Origin: Cepaea nemoralis
Lineage: Eukaryota; Mollusca; Gastropoda; Stylommatophora; Helicidae
Direction: 5' to 3'
NCBI GenBank assembly: GCA_014155875.1
Contig: JACEFZ010017439.1
Span: 42,296 to 106,295 of the forward strand
DNA length: 64,000 bases
Shown: piece after piece, positions 55,008 to 64,000 of the stretch
How positions within the stretch are numbered: position 1 is the stretch's first letter
Layout: every line of letters starts with the position of its first letter
The notes under the pieces: generated by a model
Seen by the model: only the letters and a program-made list of their open reading frames with translations
The model's database searches: none
What the model was told of the DNA's origin: nothing
Translations under genes and position numbers: made by a program

Positions 55008-55955
55008 CCCACTGTCCGCCTGTCGGACCTTCCATCCTAGACCAGTAGAGCAATGCTCTCACTGTCCGCCTGTCGGACCTTCCATCCTAGACCAGTAGAG
55101 CAATGCTCTCACTGTCCGCCTGTCGGACCTTCCATCCTAGACCAGTAGAGCAATGCTCTCACTGTCCGCCTGTCGGACCTTCCATCCTAGACCAGTAGAG
55201 CAATGCTCTCACTGTCCGCCTGTCGGACCTTCCATCCTAGACCAGTAGAGCAATGCTCTCACTGTCCGCCTGTCGGACCTTCCATCCTAGACCAGTAGAG
55301 CAATGCTCTCACTGTCCGCCTGTCGGACCTTCCATCCTAGACCAGTAGAGCAATGCTCTCACTGTCCGCCTGTCGGACCTTCCATCCTAGACCAGTAGAG
55401 CAATGCTCTCACTGTCCGCCTGTCGGACCTTCCATCCTAGACCAGTAGAGCAATGCTCTCACTGTCCGCCTGTCGGACCTTCCATCCTAGACCAGTTAGA
55501 GCAATGCTCCTCCACTGTCCGCCTGTCGGACCTTCCATCCCTAGACCAGTAGATCAATGCTCTCACTGTCCGCCTGTCGGACCTTCCATCCTAGACCAGT
55601 AGAGCAATGCTCTCACTGTCGCCTGTCGGACCTTCCATCCTAGACAGTAGAGCAATGCTCTCACTGTCCGCCTGTCGGACCTTCCATCCTAGACCAGTAG
55701 AGCAATGCTCTCACTGTCCGCCTGTCGGACCTTCCATCCTAGACCAGTAGAGCAATGCTCTCACTGTCCGCCTGTCGGACCTTCCATCCCTAGACCAGTA
55801 GAGCAATGCTCTCACTGGTCCGCCTGTCGGACCTTCCATCCTAGACCAGTAGAGCAATGCTCTCACTGTCCGCCTGTCGGACCTTCCATCCTAGACCAGT
55901 AGAGCAATGCTCTCACTGTCCGCCTGTCGGACCTTCCATCCTAGACCAGTTGCCA
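55008..55955. repeat. 50-bp minisatellite (about 19 copies)
   Basis: The unit contains ACTGTCCGCCTGTCGGACCT and TCCATCCTAGACCAGTAGAG + CAATGCTCTC. GAGCAATGCTC is a near-palindrome in each unit. Copies are almost identical; isolated indels cluster at 55.49-55.65 and 55.79-55.82 kb. Confidence 0.97.
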
Positions 55956-56084
55956 AACAAGGCTTAGGGCTTGGTCTGCCCTTCCATGATATGTAGTCTT
56001 CCTTCGCAAGGGGTAAGGCTTGTACCCTCCCAATTGCCCTCCTTCGCTGCTGGCAGTGTAAAATGTCGAGTACTAGGGTATGCG

Positions 56085-56432
56085 AATGTGGGATTGCTGA
56101 CAGTACAAGAATATGGGATAGCTGACAGTACAAGAATATGGATGGAATTGCTGACAGTACAAAAATATGGGATTGCTGACAGTACAAGAATATGGGATTG
56201 CTGACAATACAAGAATATGGAATTGCTGACAATACAAGAATATGGGATTGCTGACAGTACAAGAATATGAGATTGCTGACAGTACAAAAATATGGATGGG
56301 ATTGCTGACAGTACAAGAATATGGATGGGATTGCTGACAGTACAAGAATATGGGATTGCTGACAGTACAAGAATATGGATGGGATTGCTGACAGTACAAG
56401 AATATGGGATTGCTGACAATACAAGAATATGG
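56085..56432. repeat. 25-bp minisatellite, left part
   Basis: About 14 copies of ATTGCTGACAGTACAAGAAT + ATGGG (29-bp variant with ATGGATGGG). The array continues at 57497-58228. Bases 55956-56084 are unique and show nothing I can name. Confidence 0.95.
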
Positions 56433-57496
56433 ATGTTGTTGTGTGTTTGCGTTAATTTTGAGGTAGGCGCGTGCCCTGCAAACTTGTATTCTCTCTTCAA
56501 TGGTTGGAAAATCAAGAAGGTAGCGCATCGCCCTGCATGCACACACAACATCCACTGCATAGCGAAATTAGGAAGGTGAAGGGCAGCAGGTTAAAAAGAG
56601 GACGGTCGTGGATGGGTCAAGCCGAAGACATTCTTCAACAGGTGTGTTCACTTGAGGACTTAGAACCTGGCGAGGAGTGGGTGCAAGTGCCAACAGACTT
56701 CTGCACATCCTTTTCAGTTTGCATCCAACTAGATAGAAAATGCAGACAAGAAAATCCGGCTGCTGTTGAGGCTGAAGTACAAGCGTTGATTTTCGAGAAT
56801 TCGCTAGACGGTGACGCGGTCATCTACACAGATGGGTCGGTCGTCCGACATGTGAGAAGCTCATGGGCCTTTACAGCTCGGGCCGGAGGGAGAATTGTGA
56901 AGGAGGACTCTGGTGCTTTCACTGAAACCACAAGTAGCCTGACCATGGAAGTCATGGCAGTAAGTAAAGCAATAACATGGCTCGAGACACAGACATTCAC
57001 TAGGGCTTGTTTCCTTAGCGACTCAATGAACATGATCAAGAGGATAGAGGAGGGGTCGATCCGAAGAGAATGGTTGCTGCCTCTGAAGCGGTCTCGGCTG
57101 GCAAAGATTAGTTTCATCTTCGTGCCAGGTCATGCGGGAGTACAAGGAAATGAGCGGGCTGACAAGCTCGCAGGTGAGGCTACTGTGGAGGGCGGACGCG
57201 CCATGGACCAGGCTGACATTCTGAATGCTCTACGAGAAGTGAGACTTTTGCAAGAACCAAGTGATGACTGTGAATCTACAACAATGGCCAGACTGCGGGA
57301 GCAGCAAATTAAAAGAGGGGTGGCCAAACAAGAACACTACGCAGGAAGCCAAAGAAGATTGATAAACCAACACAGAACTGGCGTCGTTAGCCGCTACACG
57401 CTGCGGGATTTGCTGAGGAGGGGATCCGAGCACTTATGGACTGAATGGTTCGATGTGCAACGAGGATGATCTGTCGACTAACTAACTAACTAACTA
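56433..57496 (+). mobile_element. 5'-truncated RNase H-type LINE (Nimb/I-like) with (CTAA)n tail
   Basis: A retroelement fragment sits inside the 25-bp array. It starts within or just after the reverse transcriptase, carries a complete RNase H domain (separate entry), stops at 57469 and ends in ACTAACTAACTAACTAAC. ACAAGAATATGG occurs at 56421-56432 and again at 57497-57508, as expected of a target duplication, though the array period could also produce it. Confidence 0.85.
56540..57469 (+). CDS. Retrotransposon RNase H domain with intact catalytic residues
   Basis: One uninterrupted frame (the full open frame starts at 56471 in upstream sequence) ends at TGA 57467. The RNase H fold degrades the RNA strand of the RNA:DNA hybrid during retrotransposition. 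IYTDGSVV carries the first Asp (residue 121 counted from 56471), LTMEVMAV the Glu (160), FLSDSMNM the second Asp (184), and GHAGVQGNERADKLA the His (221) and last Asp (231). All four acidic residues are present. A C-terminal domain of about 90 residues follows (EQQIKRGVAKQEHYAGSQ, then GVVSRYTLRDLLRRGSEHLW). It matches in layout the minus-strand fragment at 41860-42096. The rest of ORF2 is missing, so this is an orphan fragment, but it has no stop or frameshift and is probably young. Confidence 0.88.
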   Translation, partial: HTQHPLHSEIRKVKGSRLKRGRSWMGQAEDILQQVCSLEDLEPGEEWVQVPTDFCTSFSVCIQLDRKCRQENPAAVEAEVQALIFENSLDGDAVIYTDGSVVRHVRSSWAFTARAGGRIVKEDSGAFTETTSSLTMEVMAVSKAITWLETQTFTRACFLSDSMNMIKRIEEGSIRREWLLPLKRSRLAKISFIFVPGHAGVQGNERADKLAGEATVEGGRAMDQADILNALREVRLLQEPSDDCESTTMARLREQQIKRGVAKQEHYAGSQRRLINQHRTGVVSRYTLRDLLRRGSEHLWTEWFDVQRG

Positions 57497-58228
57497 ACAA
57501 GAATATGGGATTGCTGACAGTACAAGACTATGGATGGGATTGCTAACAGTACAAGAATATGGGATTGCTGACAGTACAAGAATATGGGATTGCTGACAGT
57601 ACAAGAATATGGGATTGCTGACAGTACAAGAATATGGAATTGCTGACAGTACAGGTATATGGGATTGCTGACAGTACAAGTATATGGGGTTGCTGATAGT
57701 ACAAGAATATGGGATTGCTGGCAGTACACGAATATGGGATTGCTGACAGTACAAGAATATAGGATTGTTGACAGTACAAAAATATGGAATTGCTGACAGT
57801 ACAAGTATATTGGGTTGCTGACAGTACAAGTATATGGGGTTGCTGATAGTACAAGAATATGGGATTGCTGACAGTACAAGAATATGGGAATATTACAAGT
57901 GTATGGGATTGCTGACAGTACAAGTATATGGGGTTGCTGACAGTACAAGTATATGGGGTTGCTGATAGTACACGAATATGGGATTGCTGACAGTACAAGT
58001 ATATGGGGTTGCTGATAGTACAAGAATATGGGATTGCTGGCAGTACAAGTATATGGGGTTGCTGACAGCACAAGAATATGGGGTTGCTGACAGTACAAGA
58101 ATATGGGAATATTACAAGTATATGAGATTGCTGACAGTATAAGTATATGGGGTTGCTGACAGTACAAGAATATGGGATTTCTGACAGTATAAGTATATGG
58201 GATTTCTGACAGTAAAAGAATATGGGAT
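57497..58228. repeat. 25-bp minisatellite, right part
   Basis: About 29 copies; variants include AAGTATATGGGGTTGCTGAT and an ATATTACAAGTGTATGGG form. Minus-strand open frames (up to 554 residues, running into the next array) are artefacts. Confidence 0.95.
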
Positions 58229-58237
58229 CGCTGGATG

Positions 58238-61069
58238 TATACATATACAGGCCCTTGTACCGTATGTAGTATGTAGTGTACCTGGCCCGTGTACCATGTG
58301 TAGTGTGTAGTGTACCTGGCCTGTGTACCGTGTGTAGTATGTAGTGTACCTGGCCCGTGTACCGTGTGTAGTGTGTAGTGTACCTGGCCTGTGTACCGTG
58401 TGTAGTATGTAGTGTACCTGGCCCGTGTACCGTGTGTAGTGTGTAGTGTGCCTGGCCTGTGTACCGTGTGTAGTGTGTAGTGTACCTGGCCCGTGGACCG
58501 TTTGTAGTGTACCTGGCCCGTGTACCGTGAGTAGTGTGTAGTGTACCTGGCCCGTGTACCGTGTGTAGTGTAGTGTGTAGTATGTAGTGTACCTGGCCCG
58601 TGTAGTGTGTAGTGTACCTGGCCCGTGTACCGTGTGTAGTGTAGTGTGTAGTGTGTAGTGTACCTGGCGCGTGTACCGTGTGTAGTGTGTAATGTGCCTG
58701 GCCCGTGTACCGTGTGTAGTCTAGTGTGTAGTGTGCCTGGCCCGTGTACCGTGTGTAGTATGTAGTGTACCTGACCCGTGTTACCGTGTGTAGTGTGTAT
58801 TGTATCTGGCCTGTGTACCGTGTGTAGTGTGTAGTGTACCTGGCCCGTGTACCGTGTGTAGTGTAGTGTGTAGTGTACCTGGCCCGTGTACCGTGTGTAG
58901 TGTGTAGTGTACCTGGCCCGTGTACCGTGTGTAGTCTAGTGTGTAGTGTACCTGGCCCGTGTACCGTGTGTAGTATGTAGTGTACCTGGCCCGTGTACCG
59001 TGTGTAGTGTAGTGTGTAGTGTACCTGGCCCTGTACCGTGTGTAGTCTAGTGTGTAGTGTACCTGGCCCGTGTACCGTGTGTAGTATGTAGTGTACCTGG
59101 CCCGTGTACCGTGTGTAGTGTGTATTGTATCTGGCCTGTGTACCGTGTGTAGTGTGTAGTGTACCTGGACCGTGTACAGTGTGTAGTGTACTTGGCCCGT
59201 GTACCAAGTGTAGTGTGTATTGTACCTGGCCTGTGTACCGTGTGTAGTGTACCTGGACCGTGTATAGTGTGTAGTGTACCTGGCCCGTGTACCGTGTGTA
59301 GTATGTAGTGTACCTGGCCCGTGTAGTGTGTAGTGTACCTGGCCCGTGTTACCGCTGTGTAGTATGTAGTGTACCTGGCCCGTTGTACCGTGTGTAGTGT
59401 GTAGCTGTACCTGGCCCGTTGTACAGTGTGTAGTATGTAGAGTACCTGGCCCGTGTACCGTGTGTAGTATGTAGTGTACCTGGCCCGTGTACCGAGTGTA
59501 GTGTGTAGTGTACCTGGCCCGTGTACCGTGTGTAGTATGCAGTGTACCTGGCCCGTGTACCGTGTGTAGTGTGTAGTGTACCTGGCCCGTGTACCGTGTG
59601 TAGTATGTAGTGTACCTGGCCCGTGTACAGTCTGTAGTATGTAGTGTACCTGGCCCGTGTACCGTGTGTAGTGTGTAGTGTACCTGGCCCGTGTACCGTG
59701 TGTAGTGTGTAGTGTACCTGGCCCGTGTAGTGTGTAGTGTACCTGGCCCGTGTACCGTGTGTAGTGTAGTGTGTAGTGTACCTGGCCCGTGTACCGTGTG
59801 TAGTGTGTAGTGTACCTAGCCCATGTACCGTGTGTAGTGTACCTGTCCCGTGTACCGTGTGTAGTGTGTAGTGTACCTGGCCCGTGTACCATGTGTAGTG
59901 TGTAGTGTACCTGGCCCGTGTACCGTGTGTAGTGTGTAGTGTACCTGGCCCGTGTAGTGTGTAGTGTAGTGTACCTGGCCCATGTACCGTGTGTAGTGTA
60001 CCTAGCCCGTGTACCGTGTGTAGTGTAGTGTACCTGGCCCGTTGTACCGTGTGTAGTGTGTAGTGTACCTGGCCGTGTAGTGGTGTAGTGTACCTGGCCC
60101 GTGTACCGTGTGTAGTGTAGTGTGTAGTGTACCTGGCCCGTTGTACCGGTGTAGTGTGTAGTGTACCTTAGCCCATGTTACCGTGTGTAGTGTACCTGGC
60201 CCGTTGTACCGTGTGTAGTGTGTAGTGTACCTGGCCCGTGTACCATGTGTAGTGTGTAGTGTACCTGGCCCGTGTACCGTGTGTAGTGTGTAGTGTACCT
60301 GGCCCGTGTAGTGTGTAGTGTAGTGTACCTGGCCCGTGTACCGTGTGTAGTGTGTAGTGTAGTGTACCTGGCCCATGTACTGCTTGTAGTATGTAGTGTA
60401 CCTGGCCCATGTACCGTGTGTAGTATGTAGTGTACCTGGCCCATGTACCGTATGTAGTATGTAGTGTACCTGGCCAATGTACCGTGTGTAGTATGTAGTG
60501 TACCTGGCCCGTGTACCATGTGTAGTGTGTAGTATACCTGGCCCATGTACCGTGTGAAGTATGTAGTGTACCTGGCCCATGTACCGTGTGTAGTATGTAG
60601 TGTACCTGGCCCATGTACCGTGTGTAGTATGTAGTGTACTGGCCCATGTACCGTGTGTAGTATGTAGTGTACCTGGCCCATGTACCGTGTGTAGTATGTA
60701 GTGTACCTGGCCCATGTACCGTGTGTAGTATGTAGTGTACCTGGCCCATGTACCGTGTGTAGTATGTAGTGTACCTGGCCCATGTACCGTGTGTAGTGTG
60801 TAGTGTACCTGGCCCGTGTACCGTGTGTAGTGTGTAGTGTACCTGGCCCATGTACCGTGTGTAGTGTGTAGTGTACCTGGCCCGTGTACCGTGTGTAGTA
60901 TGTAGTGTACCTGGCCCGTGTACCGTATGTAGTGTACCTGGCCCGTGTACCGTGTGTAGTATGTAGTATACCTGGCCCGTGTACCGTGTGTAGTATGTAG
61001 TGTACTTGACCCATGTACCGTGTGTAGTATGTAGTGTACCTGGCCCATGTACCGTGTGTAGTATGTAGT
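58238..61069. repeat. 34-bp minisatellite (GTGTACCTGGCCCGTGTACC-type), first block
   Basis: The unit contains GTGTACCTGGCCCGTGTACC and GTGTGTAGTGTGTA; 22- and 39-bp variants lose or gain GTGTAGT. CATGTACC units cluster at 60.36-60.87 kb. No stop occurs on the minus strand, so long minus-strand frames of up to about 350 residues appear. They are not genes. Confidence 0.97.
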
Positions 61070-62160
61070 GTATGGGGCCCCTGTACCGTTTTGTAGTTTG
61101 GGGGTTGGGGTATTTTTGGGGCCCCGGTTTCCCGGGGTAGTGTGTAGTGTTCCTTTGGGTGTTAAGTTTTTGTTAAGTGTGGGAATGTACCTTTTTGGCC
61201 CTGTACCCTGTGTGTTTATGGTGTGTACCGGGGTGTAGTGTTAGGTACCTGGCCCTGTTTCCGTGTTGTTGTAGTTTTATGGCCCCTGTAAGGGGTACCG
61301 TGTGTGGATGGTTTTTGGGACCGGCCCCTGTACCGGGGTGTAGGGGGTATTTGGGCCCCTGTACCGTGTGTAGTAAGTTGTGTACCTGGCCCGTGTACCG
61401 TGGGTTGTGTAAGGCCCCGGGACCGTGTGTAGTTTGTATGTCCTGGCCGTGTTTGTGTTGTTTTTGTTGTTGTGTTTTTGGCCCAGTACGTTGTTGTTTG
61501 TAGTTTTTTTTGGCCCCTTGTTTGTGTTTTGTTGTTTTGTGACCTGGCCCTTTTTGGTTTTTGTAAAATTGTTTGTGTTTCCCCCGGCCCCGTTGTGTGT
61601 AAAATTTTTTAGGTACCTGGCCCTTACCCTGTTTTGGGGTTTTTGTACCCCCGGTTTTTAGTGTTTTTTGTATTTTTTGGTGTACCCGGCCCATTTTTTT
61701 AGTTTTTTGGGGTTTGTTGTTTTTTTTTTGGCCCTGTTTCCGTGTGTTGTTTTTTAGGGACCTGGCCCTGTAAGTGTGTAAATTAGTTGGGGGTTGGGTT
61801 TTTTGTGTAGTATGAGTTTTACCCCCGGGGGTTTTTGTTTTTGTTTTTGTTTTGTTGGCCCCGTACCGTTTTTTTTTTGTTTTGGGCCCCCCCATTTTTT
61901 ACCTGTGTAGTTTGTTGTACCTGGCCCGTGTAAACCGTTTTGTTGTTTTTTTTGTAGTTTTACCTGGGCCCTGTACCGTGTGTAGTTTTGTAGGTACCTG
62001 GCCCCGGGGAAGTTTTTAGTAAAGTAATTTTCCGGCCCCTGACCGTGTGTAGGGGATGTGTTTTTTCCGGGGGTGTACCGTGTGTAGTTGTAGGTGTAGG
62101 GTTTACCCTGTGTATTTTTTGTTGTTTTGTTCCTTTGGGCCCCTGTACCTGGCCCGTGTA
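61070..62160. repeat. Corrupted block of the same 34-bp array (probable low-accuracy consensus)
   Basis: Recognisable pieces of the unit (GTACCTGGCCC, CCGTGTGTAG) are scattered among inflated T, G and C homopolymers and deletions, e.g. TTTTTTTTTGGCCC. Units on both sides are regular. Open frames here (e.g. Lys/Gln/Thr-rich on the minus strand) are meaningless. Confidence 0.8.
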
Positions 62161-63655
62161 CCGTGTACCGTGTGTAGTATGTAGTGTACCTGGCCCGTGT
62201 ACCGTGTGTAGTGTACCTGGCCCGTGTACCGTGTGTAGTGTGTAGTGTACCTGGCCCTGTGTCCGTGTGTTGTATGTAGTGTACCTGGCCACTGTACCGT
62301 GTATAGTATGTAGTGTGACCTGGCCCGTGTACCGTGTGTAGTGTGTAGTGTACCTGGCCCGTGTACCGTGTGTAGGTGTAGTGTACCTGGCCCGTGTACC
62401 GTGTGGAGTGTACCTGGCCCCGTGTACCGTGTGTAGTGTGTAGTGTACCTGGCCCGTGTAACCGTTGTAGTGTACCTGGCCCGTGTACCGTGGGTAGTTG
62501 TAGTGTACCTGCCCGTGTACCGTGTGTAGTGTAACCTGGCCCCGTGTACCGTGTGTAGTGTACCTGGCCCATGTACCGTGTGTAGTATATAGTGTACCTT
62601 GCCCGGTGTAGTGTGTAGTGTACCTGCCCGTGTACCGTGTGTAGTCTAGTGTGTGTGTACCTGCCCGTGTACCGTGTGTAGTGTACCTGGCCCGTGTACC
62701 GTGTGTAAGTGTGGTAGTGTACCTGGCCCGTGTACCGTGTTTATATGTGTGTACCTGGCCCATGTACCGTGTGTAGTATGTAGTGTACCTGGCCCGTGTA
62801 CCGTGTGTAGTATGTAGTGTACCTGGCCCATGTACCGTGTGTAGTATCTAGTGTACCTGGCCCGTGTACCGTGTGTAGGGTACCTAGCCCGTGTACCGTG
62901 TGTAGTGTGTAGTGTACCTGGCCCGTATATCGTGTGCAGTATGTAGTGTACCTGGCCCGTGTACCGTGTGTAGTGTGTAGTGTACCTGGCCCGTGTACCT
63001 TGTGTAGTGTGTAGTGTACTTGGTCCGTGTACCGTGTGTAGTGTACCTGGCCCGTGTACCGTGTGTAGTGTGTAGTGTACCTGGCCCATGTACCGTGTGT
63101 AGTATGTAGTGTACCTGGCCCATGTACCATGTGTAGTATGTAGTGTTCCTGGCCCGTGTACCGTGTGTAGTGTAGTGTGTAGTGTACCTGGCCCGTGTAG
63201 TGTGTAGTGTTCCTGGCCCGTGTACCGTGTGTAGTGTGTAGTGTACCTGGCCCGTGTACCGTGTGTAGTATGTAGTGTACCTGGCCCGTGTACCGTGTGT
63301 AGTGTGTAGTGTACCTGGCCCGTGTACCGTGTGTAGTATGTAGTGTACCTGCCCATGTACCGTGTGTAGTATGTAGTGTACCTGGCCCGTGGACCGTGTG
63401 TAGTCTAGTATGTAGTGTACCTGGCCCATGTACCGTGTGTAGTATGTAGTGTACCTGGCCCGTGTAGTGTGTATTGTACTTGGCCCGTGTACCGTGTGTA
63501 GTCTAGTGTGTAGTGTACCTGGCCCGTGTACCGTGTGTAGTGTGTAGTGTACCTGGCCCGTGTACCGTGTGTAGTATGTAGTGTACCTGGCCCGTGTACC
63601 ATGTGTAGTATGTAGCGTACCTGGCCGTGTACCGTGTCAAGTATGTAGTGCCACG
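62161..63655. repeat. 34-bp minisatellite, second block, up to the next exon
   Basis: The same unit as 58238-61069, about 42 copies, with single-base indels frequent at 62.25-62.75 kb. It ends roughly 45 bp before the exon acceptor at 63698. Confidence 0.96.
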
Positions 63656-63698
63656 TGTGTAATGTGTAGTGTGTAGTACATGTGTCTTTTGTCCACAG

Positions 63699-63865
63699 GG
63701 CCACTGGGAGGCTACACCAATTACTTCCTGCCTGTCTACCGCCAGCCTCGACCCAAACAGCACGTGCAGATTGCCGGATTGTCGTTGAGTACTCGTCCAT
63801 CCTTACATACGTGTCTTTTATTTCACTGCTGCGCGCGCAGCATGCAGACAAGTACACACGTGTAG
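63699..63865 (+). CDS. Gene 2, fifth exon (3' end uncertain)
   Basis: The acceptor TGTGTCTTTTGTCCACAG ends at 63698. Starting with GG (completing Arg from the candidate exon at 54640), the frame reads PLGGYTNYFLPVYRQPRPKQ then HVQIAGL, with high G/C third positions until about 63780. After that, composition looks intronic. The frame reaches a TAG at 63863, but the exon more likely ends earlier. I see no strong donor (weak GT sites at 63770, 63785 and 63813), so the given end is the first in-frame stop. The Tyr/Pro/Gly-rich sequence has no family assignment. If the exon at 54640 is not used, the exon at 48631 (phase 0) would join in a frame that stops after about 29 codons, so the two candidate exons support each other. 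Confidence 0.6.
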
Positions 63866-63912
63866 TCACACACACACACACACACTTACACACACATACA
63901 CACACACCTGCA
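63866..63912. repeat. (CA)n microsatellite
   Basis: CACACA tracts interrupted by TTACACACATA and CTG. Confidence 0.9.
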
Positions 63913-63916
63913 CATA

Positions 63917-64000
63917 TTTAGCATCATCACCATCATCATCATATGCCATGCCGACAGACGTGGGCGGTCATGGTTCGTCGTCTACACACACCCCCGCTGG
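63917..64000 (-). mobile_element. LINE 3'-end fragment, minus strand, running off the window
   Basis: ATCATCACCATCATCATCAT then GCCATGCCGACAGACGTGGG and CGGTCATGGTTCGTCGTCTA. It aligns by eye with the fragment at 39479-39540 and with the reverse complement of the LINE end at 43170-43234. Confidence 0.65.

Noticed and set aside
54551..55062. Minus-strand Pro/His-rich frames
   Set aside because: They arise from poly(C)/poly(G)-rich, probably low-accuracy sequence and the start of the 50-bp array.
58238..63655. Long minus-strand frames rich in His, Thr, Tyr and Gly
   Set aside because: Artefacts of the 34-bp array; the frames break wherever unit length changes.

Overview
This window is animal nuclear DNA. 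It has spliced genes with GT-AG introns, several classes of APE-type non-LTR retrotransposon, a hAT DNA transposon, a tRNA-derived SINE and an extreme load of minisatellites. The mix of LINEs, including an RNase H-bearing LINE with a Nimb/I-like tail domain known from snails, suggests a mollusc and most likely a gastropod. That is inference from memory of the families, not a search.

Gene 1 (+ strand, about 1.85-27.3 kb; its 5' exons lie outside the window or were not seen). Five exons fit together with matching splice phases: 1850-1965, 12871-12978, 17229-17326, 23160-23228 and 23420-25824. They encode the membrane-proximal ectodomain with an N-glycosylation sequon, one transmembrane helix, a basic juxtamembrane segment and a very long Ser/Thr/His-rich cytoplasmic tail. 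The tail carries 24 in-frame copies of a 10-residue repeat. The stop codon is followed by a 3' UTR that is mostly a 28-bp minisatellite, then AATAAA at 27295. I do not recognise the protein family.

Gene 2 (+ strand, about 39.15 kb to the window end). Its exons are 39157-39472 (possible start ATG), 44527-44736, 48631-48743, 54640-54688 and one starting at 63699. They encode an acidic Pro/Glu/Ala-rich N-terminus, a Pro-rich segment, a basic segment, then Gly/Tyr-rich stretches. Splice phases are compatible throughout. Gene 1 exon 3 is also phase-compatible with the second exon of gene 2, so one transcription unit with alternative 3' ends cannot be excluded.

Everything else is repeats. Most introns hold their own private tandem array (units of 15 to 54 bp), often beginning within a few bases of a splice donor or ending just before an acceptor. 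Several array units contain a splice-acceptor-like core. Arrays have no stop in some frames, so they give open frames of up to about 900 residues that are not genes. Retrotransposons have repeatedly landed inside these arrays: a CR1/L2-like family with (TTCG)n tails, a family with (ATGG)n/(ATC)n tails, and the RNase H family with (CTAA)n/(TCAA)n tails. A 3.1-kb nest of at least four elements sits at 40.1-43.2 kb, and a 2-kb hAT copy with a perfect 8-bp target duplication sits at 28.85-30.88 kb. One stretch (61.07-62.16 kb) looks like unpolished consensus sequence.

I found no complete gene, rRNA, functional tRNA, CRISPR or bacterial-type operon.
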